Positions 36,375-44,713 of a stretch of DNA of 64,000 nucleotides are shown piece after piece. This stretch comes from CAVZZV01 sp963779845 (GTDB lineage Bacteria; Bacteroidota; Bacteroidia; Bacteroidales; GCA-2748055): the NCBI GenBank assembly GCA_963779845.1, contig CAVZZV010000001.1, positions 186,001-250,000 of the forward strand, written 5' to 3'. Position 1 is the stretch's first letter, and each line of letters opens with the position of its first letter. The position numbers were made by a program, and so were the translations under genes. The notes under the pieces are model-generated. The model was not told the origin of the DNA and ran no database searches. It saw only the letters and a program-made list of their open reading frames with translations.

Positions 36375-36833
36375 TTAATTATTTGAATATATATCGGCTT
36401 CCAGAGTCAGTGTCACCAAAGCAGTTTGAGCATTCGATTCCACCGTTACGCTCTTTTGCTGTTTGCCCGACCTTCCTTTGGAATCAAACACCACTTTGAT
36501 ACTCCCTTCCCCACCGGGAGGAATAGGTTCAGGGGTAAAATCAGGAATGGTACAACCACAACTTGCAGATGCATGGTTAATGATGAGATCTGAATGGCCT
36601 TCATTACGGAACCTGAAATACCATCCTACCTGTTCCCCCTCCTTTATGCTGCCAAAATCATGTTGAAGCGTGTCGAATTTTATAATGGGCAGTTCGTCAG
36701 GACTTAAATTCTCCTGTCTGTTAGTGGAGGAGCTGAATTCTTTGGATTTCTCCTCCCGGCAGGAAGAAAAAAGAAGAAATACCAAAACCAAAATCCCTAA
36801 ATAACAGTTAGAGCTTCTCAATCTTGTCTTCAT
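36375..36833 (-). CDS. DUF1573 lipoprotein
   Basis: I start this gene at the ATG at 36833 (152 residues), because the signal sequence from there ends in a good lipobox (LLFSSC); the frame is open 13 codons further to an ATG at 36872. The mature part has the DUF1573 pattern: FDTLQHDFGSIKEGEQV, FRNEGHSDLIINHASASCGC and an immunoglobulin-like C-terminal half. DUF1573 is very common in Bacteroidota envelope proteins and its function is unknown. It sits between nusB and yajC on the same strand. Confidence 0.83.
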   Translation of the reverse strand: MKTRLRSSNCYLGILVLVFLLFSSCREEKSKEFSSSTNRQENLSPDELPIIKFDTLQHDFGSIKEGEQVGWYFRFRNEGHSDLIINHASASCGCTIPDFTPEPIPPGGEGSIKVVFDSKGRSGKQQKSVTVESNAQTALVTLTLEADIYSNN

Positions 36834-36955
36834 TTTAATGTCAAAAAATTCATTTATAACAACTATTTCCATCCTTCATTGAGAGTATCCCAGGATTTCC
36901 TGATTAAAATTCTTCGTAAAATAAACATAAATAATCCGATTCTCAAAGCATCGGC

Positions 36956-37906
36956 TTAAAGCTCTCCAATAAGCCCCCTGCCCGTCTTCTTAACTTTATT
37001 GTCAGCCTTAAGTTGTTGAAGAATTTTGTCCAATACACCATTAATAAAAGTATTGCTTTTATCCGTGCTGTAAAACTTGGCAATTTCAAGATACTCATTT
37101 AAACTGACGCGTGTGGGAATTGATGGAAATTCCATCATTTCGGTAATTGCTATCTGCATAATCAGTACATCCATGAAAGCGATACGCTCCAGATCCCAGT
37201 TACTTGCCTTTTCCTCGATCATCTGGAGTGAAAATCCGCGGTTTGCAAGGGATTTTAGAAAAAGCCCAAACACAAAATCCCGGTCTTCTTCATTTTTGTA
37301 AAGTTCAGGAATTTTTTTATCCGGTTGATCACTCTCCTTTACCTTATTAATGTATTTAATGACCATTGACAATACAAAATCAAGATCGTCATTCCAATAG
37401 ATGCTTTTTTCCTCAATAATCTGCCAGAGAGAATCGTTGGGTAACACGATTTGAGAATAAAAAAAAACGATTATTTTCTTATCTCCTTCAAAATCGTTGG
37501 CTTCTCCGCTCATATATTCCTTGTATGCTTCGGAGGAGGTGAGCTGCGTAAAAAGCTCTTTTATCAATTCCCGGTGGTTCACCCAACTGATATGTTGGTT
37601 ATCGATAAACCTTGAAATATTTTTATTATCCCGAAGTTTCCCAATCAATTTATTTTTAATAAAGCGGGTATTGGGGTGTAAATCATGGTAATCAGGAATT
37701 TTTTTATTGTATGCGATTTCAATTCGTGAATTCGCGTAGCCTGAAACTTCTATAATAAGAAGAATGAGGTAGTAAAAAAGTTCATATGCTTTGGTGATGC
37801 TGAAGTGTAATTCCTTCTCCGATATTTTTACATCTTTCTGCTCAGATTTATAATAAGCATATAGAATTTGTAAAACTTTGATCCTAAGTAAACGCCTGCT
37901 GATCAT
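36956..37906 (-). CDS. nusB: Transcription antitermination factor NusB, long form
   Basis: NusB joins NusE/S10 on boxA RNA in rRNA antitermination. The canonical NusB fold is in the C-terminal half (about 150-305), with SLANRGFSLQMIEE, FMDVLIMQIAITEMMEFPSI and PTRVSLNEYLEIAKFYST, the most conserved stretch. The N-terminus MISRRLLRIKVLQILYAYY is the typical start. At 316 residues it is over twice the E. coli length (139), as usual in Bacteroidota, because of a helical insertion. Divergent from DUF3276. Confidence 0.93.
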   Translation of the reverse strand: MISRRLLRIKVLQILYAYYKSEQKDVKISEKELHFSITKAYELFYYLILLIIEVSGYANSRIEIAYNKKIPDYHDLHPNTRFIKNKLIGKLRDNKNISRFIDNQHISWVNHRELIKELFTQLTSSEAYKEYMSGEANDFEGDKKIIVFFYSQIVLPNDSLWQIIEEKSIYWNDDLDFVLSMVIKYINKVKESDQPDKKIPELYKNEEDRDFVFGLFLKSLANRGFSLQMIEEKASNWDLERIAFMDVLIMQIAITEMMEFPSIPTRVSLNEYLEIAKFYSTDKSNTFINGVLDKILQQLKADNKVKKTGRGLIGEL

Positions 37907-37939
37907 TTAAAGAACTTAAAAATATGGTTAATCCGGCTG

Positions 37940-37947
37940 CAAATGTA
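37940..37947 (-). promoter_or_regulatory. -7 element for the nusB operon
   Basis: The minus strand reads TACATTTG, an exact TAnnTTTG match, 34 bases before the nusB ATG. No clear -33 TTG. The 241-base divergent gap 37907-38147 holds this element and the DUF3276 one and no gene. Confidence 0.43.
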
Positions 37948-38105
37948 AAACAATTTTGCTTAAAATTTTAAAAAAACCATGATATAAGGCATGATACGCC
38001 CGCCTATCTAAAGAAGGATATTCATTTTATATCAAGCCGATTGTACATTTCATCACAAAAACCTTCATTTTTATAAATATTTTAACAATTACTAAATTTA
38101 TTTTC

Positions 38106-38113
38106 TATTTTTG
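38106..38113 (+). promoter_or_regulatory. -7 element for DUF3276
   Basis: TATTTTTG matches TAnnTTTG exactly, 35 bases before the chosen ATG. The region before it is AT-rich without a clear TTG at -33. Confidence 0.45.
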
Positions 38114-38147
38114 AAAGACAATTACATTATTAAACTAACTCGTGACT

Positions 38148-38528
38148 ATGATGGAAGAAGGAACCGGCAAAATTGATGAAGGTATGGGCCAAGCCAGAGA
38201 AGAGATCTTTTCTGAGGCTGTGAGGGCAGGCAAACGCACCTATTTTTTTGATGTTAAAGCGACCCGAAGTAATGATTACTATTTAACCATTACCGAAAGC
38301 AAAAAGAGGTTTAACCGGGATGGAAAATCCTTTTATGAGAAGCATAAAGTTTTTCTCTACAAGGAGGATTTTGAAAAATTCACGGACGGTTTGGCATCAG
38401 TAATTGATTTTATCAAAAAGAATCAACCTGAACTGCTTGAACATCCTTATCAGGAAGAGTCGGAGGAAACACTCACTGAAGAATTTACGAGCGTCGAATT
38501 TGAAGATCTGGGAAGCAAAAACTCCTGA
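38148..38528 (+). CDS. DUF3276 (PUR-alpha-like) nucleic-acid-binding protein
   Basis: This 126-residue protein contains one PUR repeat: EEIFSEAVRAGKRTYFFDVK, YYLTITESKKRF and HKVFLYKEDFEKFTDGL. This fold binds single-stranded DNA or RNA, as shown for the Borrelia PUR protein, and the family is nearly universal in Bacteroidota. The tail is acidic. A GTG at 38142 and ATGs at 38148 and 38151 are all possible starts; I use the first ATG. It converges with the thiamine-binding gene with 15 bases between stops. Confidence 0.85.
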   Translation: MMEEGTGKIDEGMGQAREEIFSEAVRAGKRTYFFDVKATRSNDYYLTITESKKRFNRDGKSFYEKHKVFLYKEDFEKFTDGLASVIDFIKKNQPELLEHPYQEESEETLTEEFTSVEFEDLGSKNS

Positions 38529-38543
38529 TCGCCAGATTAGGTT

Positions 38544-38858
38544 TTATTTAGTGGGACTTTTTTCATATTTATGCATCTTATCAGAGATGGTAATATCTTT
38601 ATCCTGACCAATTTGCAATTTCAAATTGATGAGTATATCAGAAGCGCCCTCTCTGAAACAACATTCCCGTATCTCTGAAATCAGATGTATTACCTCCTGG
38701 TAACTTCCTTCAACAATGGTCTCGAAAGGACAAACCCTGTATTTCAATCCGGATGATTGAATGCACTGGATTGCTGCATCTACGATCATATAGGCAAATT
38801 CCTTATTCCCTGAGGCCAATACCTGTATGGCCGCGTTGATTTTATTTTGATGTTCCAT
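38544..38858 (-). CDS. MTH1187/YkoF-type thiamine-binding protein
   Basis: This 104-residue protein belongs to the small ferredoxin-like family (DUF77, thiamine-binding). Segments IQVLASGNKEFAYMIVDAAI, YRVCPFETIVEG and EVIHLISEIRECCFREGASD match the usual pattern xxPxG....v..ai..ie.sgl.y...p..T.iEG. The normally conserved PLG-like early motif is here ASGNK, so ligand binding is less certain. It lies 12 bases after the unknown gene at 38871-39608 and probably shares its transcript. Confidence 0.75.
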   Translation of the reverse strand: MEHQNKINAAIQVLASGNKEFAYMIVDAAIQCIQSSGLKYRVCPFETIVEGSYQEVIHLISEIRECCFREGASDILINLKLQIGQDKDITISDKMHKYEKSPTK

Positions 38859-38870
38859 ACAATTTATCTT

Positions 38871-39608
38871 TTAAGTTGAAGGGCCACTTTTCTGGGTAGC
38901 CAGAAACTTCCTGATCTCTTTGAATGACAATTCCTTCACATTGGTTATTACAAAATTTTCATTTAAAAAGTCCCCAAACTGATTACATTCAAAAATTGCC
39001 TCATCTATAATGGTTTTTATTGTGGCATGCAATGGAATAATAGCCATTATAGCGCAAAGGGATTTGGAAAAGCGTATTTTTTCCCGTTCCGCGTCATTTT
39101 TCATAAAAGTATATGAAAATTCATCCCGGATAATCTTCTTCTCCAGTCCGGAAAAGGCTTCATCCCTGCTGCCCACAAGCACGATAAAATAACGGAGCTT
39201 GTCCCCCTTTCCACCCAGTCCGGTCGAAATAAATACCTGATTCTGATCCAAAAGTTTTGATTCCAGAAGCATCCTGCTTTCCTGCAGGGCCAATATCCCC
39301 CAATCCCTGAGTTCGCCGGGCGGATCCGACATAAACCTTTCAATGTGCCGGTAAGCCTCAACATTCTCCATTGAGGCAAGTCGAACCAGGGACTCCTGTT
39401 TATCGGCATGACTCGTTGTCTTGCTAAATAACCTGGACGATAAGGAATTCAAATCAACCTCCTTGCTGTCGGTTCTTACATCCCTTGATAACCGGAAGTA
39501 TTCCATCTGAAGGCCCAGATCAATCTTTTCCTCCAGAATACTGAAATTACCTGATGATGTTCCAAAGAGATCCTTTATCTTGTCATATAAATTTTCGTTT
39601 TCTTCCAT
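38871..39608 (-). CDS. Conserved-looking protein of unknown function
   Basis: I do not recognise this protein (245 residues from the ATG at 39608). It is soluble, with no signal or membrane helix. The middle (about 70-135) looks like helical HEAT-type repeats (HADKQESLVRLASMENVEAY, ELRDWGILALQESRMLL). It is followed by a more mixed alpha/beta part (LRYFIVLVGSRDEAFSG) and a helical C-terminus. An ATG is preceded by GAGGAA, a possible ribosome site; the frame extends to a TTG at 39668. It lies head to head with feoAB and 12 bases before the thiamine-binding gene. Confidence 0.6.
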   Translation of the reverse strand: MEENENLYDKIKDLFGTSSGNFSILEEKIDLGLQMEYFRLSRDVRTDSKEVDLNSLSSRLFSKTTSHADKQESLVRLASMENVEAYRHIERFMSDPPGELRDWGILALQESRMLLESKLLDQNQVFISTGLGGKGDKLRYFIVLVGSRDEAFSGLEKKIIRDEFSYTFMKNDAEREKIRFSKSLCAIMAIIPLHATIKTIIDEAIFECNQFGDFLNENFVITNVKELSFKEIRKFLATQKSGPST

Positions 39609-39754
39609 TTCCTCAAGTGACCCGAACTTTAAAAAAATCAAATTACGAAAATAATAGTTCAATATCAAAGTATATTCAAAAAATATTTAATTAAGGAATA
39701 CCTATTTATAGGTATAGCCTTTTAGCCTATTATCCTTAAAATTGCACATATTTG

Positions 39755-42175
39755 ATGATTATGCTTTTATCGGAACTTCCAGCCAGGCAATCTGGGGTTA
39801 TACAGAAAATAAATGGTGCGGGGCCCTTCAGGAAGAGGATCTCAGAAATGGGGTTTATTAAGGGGCAACCGGTAAGGGTCGTAAAAAACGCTCCTCTGAA
39901 GGACCCGGTAGAATATTCCATCATGGGATATGCCATAAGCCTGAGAAGAGCTGAGGCTGCCCTTATTGAAATTGAACCTTTAACTGGGGCAGGCATTCTT
40001 CCCCAATACCATGGAACAACCGATGTTTCATCTTCAGAGGCTATAAATGATCCGAAAAGAAAGACCATCAATATAGCTTTTGTAGGCAACCCAAACTGTG
40101 GAAAGACGAGTATATTTAACAATGCTTCCCGATCATATGAACATGTGGGCAATTACAGCGGGGTCACCATCGAAACCAAATTGGCTAAATTGGAATATGG
40201 GGGGTATCTTTTCAAAATATTCGATCTTCCCGGAACATACTCCTTGAGCTCATGCAGTGCTGAAGAGATTTATGTCAGGAATTTTCTGGCTGAAAATTCC
40301 CCCGATATTGTGGTTAATGTAATTGATGCCACCAATCTGGAAAGGAACCTGTATTTAACCACCCAACTCATCGATCTTAACTTTCGGATGGTAATCGCCC
40401 TAAATATGTTTGACGAGTTGAAGAGGAAAGGGGACCATTTCAACCACTTGTCTTTTTCTGCCTTGCTTGGAGTCCCGGTCGTGCCTACGGTCGGTTCAAA
40501 AGGCAAAGGTTTCGCCCGGCTTTTTGAGGCCATTATTGCCAAATATTCCCAATCAGAAAGCGAACGAAAAAAAATTCAGATTAATTACGGGAAGGACCTT
40601 GAACATTCCATCAAAACGATAAGCGATAATTTGAAAGCTCTGGACCCGGCCATCTATGCCGGAAATTTAAACCTTCGTTACCTTTCATTGCGTTTGCTCG
40701 AAAATGATGAACATATCCATATGAAGCTTTCTGCCTCCCCGCATTATACTTCTATTAAAAGACTCGCAGAAAAAGAGCGGAAAAACTTAAGGTCCCTGAT
40801 GGATGATGAACCAGACACACTTTTAACCGATGCAAGGTTTGGGTTTATCGCCGGTGCCCTTCGGGAAACCTATAGACCGGGGAACAGTACAAGAAGGAGA
40901 AATTCACATAAAATAGACAAAATCCTTACCCATAAATACCTCGGTATCCCGATCTTTTTTGGGTTTTTATGGTTAATGTTTGCCATCACATTCGGTATAG
41001 GACAGTATCCGGTTCACTGGATTGAAAGCGGAGTTGCCTGGTTTTCAGGCCTTACTTCCCGGCTGGTTCCTGCGGGTGATTTTCAAAATTTACTCATCGA
41101 TGGGATCATCGGGGGGGTTGGGGGGGTTATTGTTTTTCTTCCAAATATCCTTGTCCTCTTCTTCTTTATTTCGTTTCTTGAGGATACAGGATATATGGCC
41201 CGTGCAGCCTTTATCATGGACAGGGCTATGCACAAGATCGGCCTGCATGGAAAGTCTTTCATCCCTCTGGTCATGGGATTTGGCTGTAATGTCCCTGCGA
41301 TAATGTCCACCCGCATTATAGAGAGCCGGAGCAACAGAATGCTCACCATGCTCATCATGCCATTTATGTCCTGCTCTGCCAGATTGCCAGTCTATATTCT
41401 TATTATCGGTGCTTTCTTCCCTCATCATCAGGGAACTATGCTTTTTGGAATTTACCTCACCGGAATTCTGCTTGCAGTACTTTCGGCCATTCTATTCAGA
41501 AAACTACTATTTCGCAGGGAGAATAGCCCTTTTGTTATGGAACTTCCCCCTTACCGGATCCCGACACTGAAAAACACCTCCCGGCATATGTGGCATAAGG
41601 GTTCTCAGTACCTTCAAAAGATCGGGGGGATAATCCTTGTCGCTTCCGTGATCATATGGGGCCTGGAATACTATCCAAAAAACAGTGAACCCGAGAATTT
41701 AAGCCAAAATCAAATAATTTCAATCCAGGAAGCAGACGGAAATATGCATCAGGAGAACAACTCATATCTTAAAAGAATCGGGCAAAGCATTCAGCCGGTG
41801 ATGAAACCTCTCGGATTTGACTGGAAGCTTACGGTGAGTATCCTTTCGGGTGTTGCCGGTAAAGAATTAGTAGTGAGCACCATGGGTGTACTATACAGCC
41901 ATCAGGAAAGCGAAGCCATTTCTCTGGGGGAAAGGATCAAAAATGAGCAGTACAAGCAGGGAAGACTTGCGGGGCAGAAGGTTGTACCTGCTGTTGTCGC
42001 ACTTTCTTTCTTGATGTTCACGTTGGTTTACTTTCCCTGTATGGCCGTAATTGCGACCGTAGCCCGTGAAGGCGGCTCCATTTTGTGGTCAGGATTTATA
42101 ATCGTCTATACCACAGGCCTGGCCTGGATCTTGTCATGGTGCGTATATCAAATCGGAAATTTTTTTTTAATGTAA
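39755..42175 (+). CDS. feoB: FeoA-FeoB fusion ferrous iron transporter
   Basis: This is an inner-membrane Fe(II) uptake GTPase. An FeoA SH3-like domain occupies about residues 1-75, fused to FeoB. G1 is GNPNCGKT (about 111-118), G3 is DLPGTYS, and G4 is NMFD in ALNMFDELK. The membrane part has two Gate regions with GFGCNVPAIMSTR and MPFMSCSARLPVY. A linker with a hydrophilic insertion (about 640-675) separates the halves. The fusion is usual in Bacteroidota. The first Met codons are 39755 and 39761; a TTG at 39752 is less likely. A 56-residue Cys-rich membrane protein follows after 21 bases. Confidence 0.95.
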   Translation: MIMLLSELPARQSGVIQKINGAGPFRKRISEMGFIKGQPVRVVKNAPLKDPVEYSIMGYAISLRRAEAALIEIEPLTGAGILPQYHGTTDVSSSEAINDPKRKTINIAFVGNPNCGKTSIFNNASRSYEHVGNYSGVTIETKLAKLEYGGYLFKIFDLPGTYSLSSCSAEEIYVRNFLAENSPDIVVNVIDATNLERNLYLTTQLIDLNFRMVIALNMFDELKRKGDHFNHLSFSALLGVPVVPTVGSKGKGFARLFEAIIAKYSQSESERKKIQINYGKDLEHSIKTISDNLKALDPAIYAGNLNLRYLSLRLLENDEHIHMKLSASPHYTSIKRLAEKERKNLRSLMDDEPDTLLTDARFGFIAGALRETYRPGNSTRRRNSHKIDKILTHKYLGIPIFFGFLWLMFAITFGIGQYPVHWIESGVAWFSGLTSRLVPAGDFQNLLIDGIIGGVGGVIVFLPNILVLFFFISFLEDTGYMARAAFIMDRAMHKIGLHGKSFIPLVMGFGCNVPAIMSTRIIESRSNRMLTMLIMPFMSCSARLPVYILIIGAFFPHHQGTMLFGIYLTGILLAVLSAILFRKLLFRRENSPFVMELPPYRIPTLKNTSRHMWHKGSQYLQKIGGIILVASVIIWGLEYYPKNSEPENLSQNQIISIQEADGNMHQENNSYLKRIGQSIQPVMKPLGFDWKLTVSILSGVAGKELVVSTMGVLYSHQESEAISLGERIKNEQYKQGRLAGQKVVPAVVALSFLMFTLVYFPCMAVIATVAREGGSILWSGFIIVYTTGLAWILSWCVYQIGNFFLM

Positions 42176-42196
42176 TACTTAAATAGAGGATTAATT

Positions 42197-42367
42197 ATGA
42201 TACAGGAATTATTGGCAACAACAACGGTAATGGCTGCAATTGTCTTTGCCCTGTACTCAATATTTAAAACGATCCTGCCCTTTTTCAAAAAGGAATCGGC
42301 CGGATGCAGGAGCGGAGACTGCAATTGTGCGCTTCCCAAGAGCAAAAAAGTCATGGATAATGTTTGA
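42197..42367 (+). CDS. FeoB-associated Cys-rich small membrane protein
   Basis: A 56-residue reading frame starts at the ATG at 42197, 21 bases after feoAB. It has one membrane helix (LLATTTVMAAIVFALYSIF, about 5-23), a basic and hydrophobic junction (KTILPFFKK), and then a Cys cluster CRSGDCNCALPK (Cys at 37, 42 and 44). This is the architecture of the short Cys-rich proteins found after feoB in many bacteria, which may bind iron or assemble the FeoB complex. Position, size and motif all agree; the biochemical role is not established. Confidence 0.82.
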   Translation: MIQELLATTTVMAAIVFALYSIFKTILPFFKKESAGCRSGDCNCALPKSKKVMDNV

Positions 42368-42394
42368 GAAAATCTTTAAGTGAATTTAAATCCT

Positions 42395-42402
42395 TACATT
42401 TG
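42395..42402 (+). promoter_or_regulatory. -7 element for the DUF975-like gene
   Basis: TACATTTG is an exact TAnnTTTG match. Transcription from here would give a leader of about 125 nt before the ATG at 42536; I see no clear structure in it. Confidence 0.42.
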
Positions 42403-42535
42403 TGAAAAACCGGAAGGCCATCCTAAATATTCAATGGGAGATTAAGGGACAGCCTGTTTTGAAAGAAATGTTCATTTCATTAAGCGGAAGAGGAATAAAT
42501 TACAGCATTTTAAACACTAAAGATTTAACCACTAA

Positions 42536-43135
42536 ATGAAACTCATTGATGATTTCAATTCTAAATTAGAGGAACTTCTCAATTCAGGATACCGTTTGAA
42601 AATTGAAGTTTACCTTCGAAGAGGACTGGAACTGTTCCGTCAAAGAGCCGACCTTTTCCTTTTATATTCTGCCTTGTACGTAGTATCAATGCCTTTCGGA
42701 GGTTTCATTATATCCGGTCCGCTTACGGCCGGTTTTTTTCTGGTGGCAAGAAGGCTCGACAAGGGGGAAGAAATAATCATCGATCATTTTTTTGAAGGTT
42801 TTAAGTTTTTCATTCCATTGCTTCTGCTTACAATCGTATCGGGCATTCTCATCTTTATTGGCTTCATTGCCTTTATTATCCCCGGAATTTACCTGAGTGT
42901 TGCCTACACTTTTGCCATTTTCTTCGTAATTTTCGCCCGGATGGAATTTTGGGACGCTATGGAAGCCAGCAGACACTTAACAGGAAAACAGTGGTTTGAC
43001 TTCTTCCTGCTCATATTGGTTCTGGGTATATTAAACCTACTTGGAGCAATGATATTTGGAGTGGGATTGCTTTTCACCCTACCCATTAGTTTTTGTGCCC
43101 TATATGCAGCTTATGATGACCTCATTGGAAGATAA
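42536..43135 (+). CDS. Small multipass membrane protein, DUF975/YciC-like
   Basis: The 199-residue protein has four to six hydrophobic segments, e.g. LYSALYVVSMPFGGFIISGP, LLLLTIVSGILIFIGFIAFI and FFLLILVLGILNLLGAMIFG. The IIPGIYLSVAYTFA and MEFWDAMEASRHLTGKQW stretches resemble DUF975/YciC-type membrane proteins, often involved in or annotated as integral membrane glycerophosphoryl-type proteins. No catalytic motif is visible and the function is unknown. The next gene starts 46 bases after its stop. Confidence 0.7.
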   Translation: MKLIDDFNSKLEELLNSGYRLKIEVYLRRGLELFRQRADLFLLYSALYVVSMPFGGFIISGPLTAGFFLVARRLDKGEEIIIDHFFEGFKFFIPLLLLTIVSGILIFIGFIAFIIPGIYLSVAYTFAIFFVIFARMEFWDAMEASRHLTGKQWFDFFLLILVLGILNLLGAMIFGVGLLFTLPISFCALYAAYDDLIGR

Positions 43136-43181
43136 TGTTCCTTTATATGCAAACCAATATAATCCTCTAAATTTCAAAAAA

Positions 43182-43556
43182 ATGAAACAAATTATTCTCT
43201 TAAGTCTTTTCTCCTTTGCGATGTTGATCGCCTGCAACCAATCCGAAAAAAAATCCAACATTGAAAACTCTCCTTCTGAAACAGCGGTTAATTCCGATAA
43301 CGTAGTCTTCCTTGATATGAATGTTGAGGGAATGACATGCACTGGCTGCGAATCTACCATAAAGGAAGGGGTATCTCAACTTCCCGGAGTCGTTGAAGTA
43401 AATGCGGACTATGTGAACGGGAAAGCAATGGTCAGCTATGATTCCACCCTAACCACCCAAAAGGATATTTCCAGGGCTGTGGAGCAACGTGGATATAAAG
43501 TTACTTCTCTCGGGTTTGCAAAAGAGGATGAGCTTCAACTGGAGCCTGCAAATTGA
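43182..43556 (+). CDS. Lipoprotein with a heavy-metal-associated (HMA) domain
   Basis: The 124-residue product has a lipoprotein signal (about 1-18, lipobox LIAC). A spacer is followed by an HMA domain (about 45-110) with the metal-binding loop GMTCTGC in MNVEGMTCTGCESTI and the later VNADYVNGKAMVSYD. HMA domains carry Cu(I), Zn(II) or Hg(II). A lipid-anchored HMA would work in the periplasm, unlike cytosolic CopZ. I start at the ATG at 43182; the frame runs back into the upstream gene to 43056, but that stretch has no signal peptide and overlaps coding sequence in another frame. Confidence 0.82.
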   Translation: MKQIILLSLFSFAMLIACNQSEKKSNIENSPSETAVNSDNVVFLDMNVEGMTCTGCESTIKEGVSQLPGVVEVNADYVNGKAMVSYDSTLTTQKDISRAVEQRGYKVTSLGFAKEDELQLEPAN

Positions 43557-43640
43557 GGATCGTTTTGCAGCCTTTTTTCTGAATATTCTAAATCAATAAA
43601 ACTTATCCCTCTTATTGACAGGTGGAATGATGATTTTTTC

Positions 43641-44642
43641 TTACTGTCCAAGAGTTGCCACCATCACCGCTTTGATGGTATGCATTCGGTTTTCGGCCTG
43701 GTCAAAAACAATGGAGCGCTCCGATTCGAATACCTCATCGTCCACCTCCATCGCTGTAAGCCCGAATTTTTGATAGATTTCCTCTCCTATTTTTGTTTCC
43801 CTGTTGTGATAGGCGGGAAGGCAATGAAGAAATTTAACCTTTGGGTTTTGCGTCATTTTCATAACTTTCATATTAACCTGATAATCTTTCAGCAGACCAA
43901 TCCTCTCCTCCCAAACCTCCTCAGGTTCTCCCATGGAAACCCATACGTCAGTATAAAGAAAATCTGCATCCTTAACCGCTTCCTCCACCTTGTCAGTAAT
44001 AGTGATCCGTGCACCGGTATCCTTTGCAATTTCCCGGCAATGCTTTACTAATTCTTCTGAAGGCTGCACCTTTGCGGGAGCGGCAGCCCTGAAATCCATG
44101 CCTAGTTTTGAAGCTCCTACCAGCAGGGAATTCCCCATATTATTGCGGGCATCCCCGAGATAACAGAAGCTTATCTGGTGTAAAGGCTTATCGGAATGCT
44201 CCATCATGGTCATTACATCCGCCAATATTTGCGTCGGGTGATACTCGTTGGTCAATCCGTTCCAGACCGGAACCCCGGAATAGGCTGCCAGTTCTTCTAC
44301 TATTTCCTGCCCGTATCCACGGTACTCAATCCCGTCAAACATCCTGCCCAAAACCCTGGCTGTATCCTTCATGGATTCCTTCGTACCGATTTGGGTACCC
44401 GAAGGACCCAGGTAGGTAACATGTGCTCCCTGATCCAGTGCTGCAACTTCAAAGGCACATCTCGTCCGTGTGGAGGTCTTTTCGAAAATAAGGGCTATAT
44501 TCTTACCTTTCAGACGTTGCTGTTCTGAGCCTTTGTATTTGGCCTCCTTTAGGACAAAGGCCAGCTCAATAAGATGATTTATCTCTTTGGGAGTGAAATC
44601 AAGCAATTTTAAAAATGATCTGTTTCTAAGATTGAATGCCAT
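43641..44642 (-). CDS. argF: Ornithine carbamoyltransferase
   Basis: OTC interconverts ornithine plus carbamoyl phosphate and citrulline. The 333-residue protein has the carbamoyl-phosphate motif STRTR (57-61), HPTQILADV, and FLHCLPAYHN with the catalytic Cys (about 273), all typical of true OTC rather than the acetyl- or succinyl-ornithine enzymes used for arginine synthesis in many Bacteroidota. It lies 71 bases after carbamate kinase on the same strand, so a catabolic role (citrulline breakdown to ornithine and carbamoyl phosphate) is likely. The gene could equally be called arcB. No arginine deiminase is in the window. Confidence 0.93.
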   Translation of the reverse strand: MAFNLRNRSFLKLLDFTPKEINHLIELAFVLKEAKYKGSEQQRLKGKNIALIFEKTSTRTRCAFEVAALDQGAHVTYLGPSGTQIGTKESMKDTARVLGRMFDGIEYRGYGQEIVEELAAYSGVPVWNGLTNEYHPTQILADVMTMMEHSDKPLHQISFCYLGDARNNMGNSLLVGASKLGMDFRAAAPAKVQPSEELVKHCREIAKDTGARITITDKVEEAVKDADFLYTDVWVSMGEPEEVWEERIGLLKDYQVNMKVMKMTQNPKVKFLHCLPAYHNRETKIGEEIYQKFGLTAMEVDDEVFESERSIVFDQAENRMHTIKAVMVATLGQ

Positions 44643-44713
44643 GATAATAAGCTTATTGAATTAAGTTCATGGCAAAGATAAAAGAAATCTGATTTGAAGA
44701 GGTTCCCGATTCG

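Noticed and set aside
43056..43181. Upstream extension of the HMA lipoprotein
   Set aside because: It overlaps the DUF975-like gene in another frame and would bury the lipoprotein signal in the middle of the protein.
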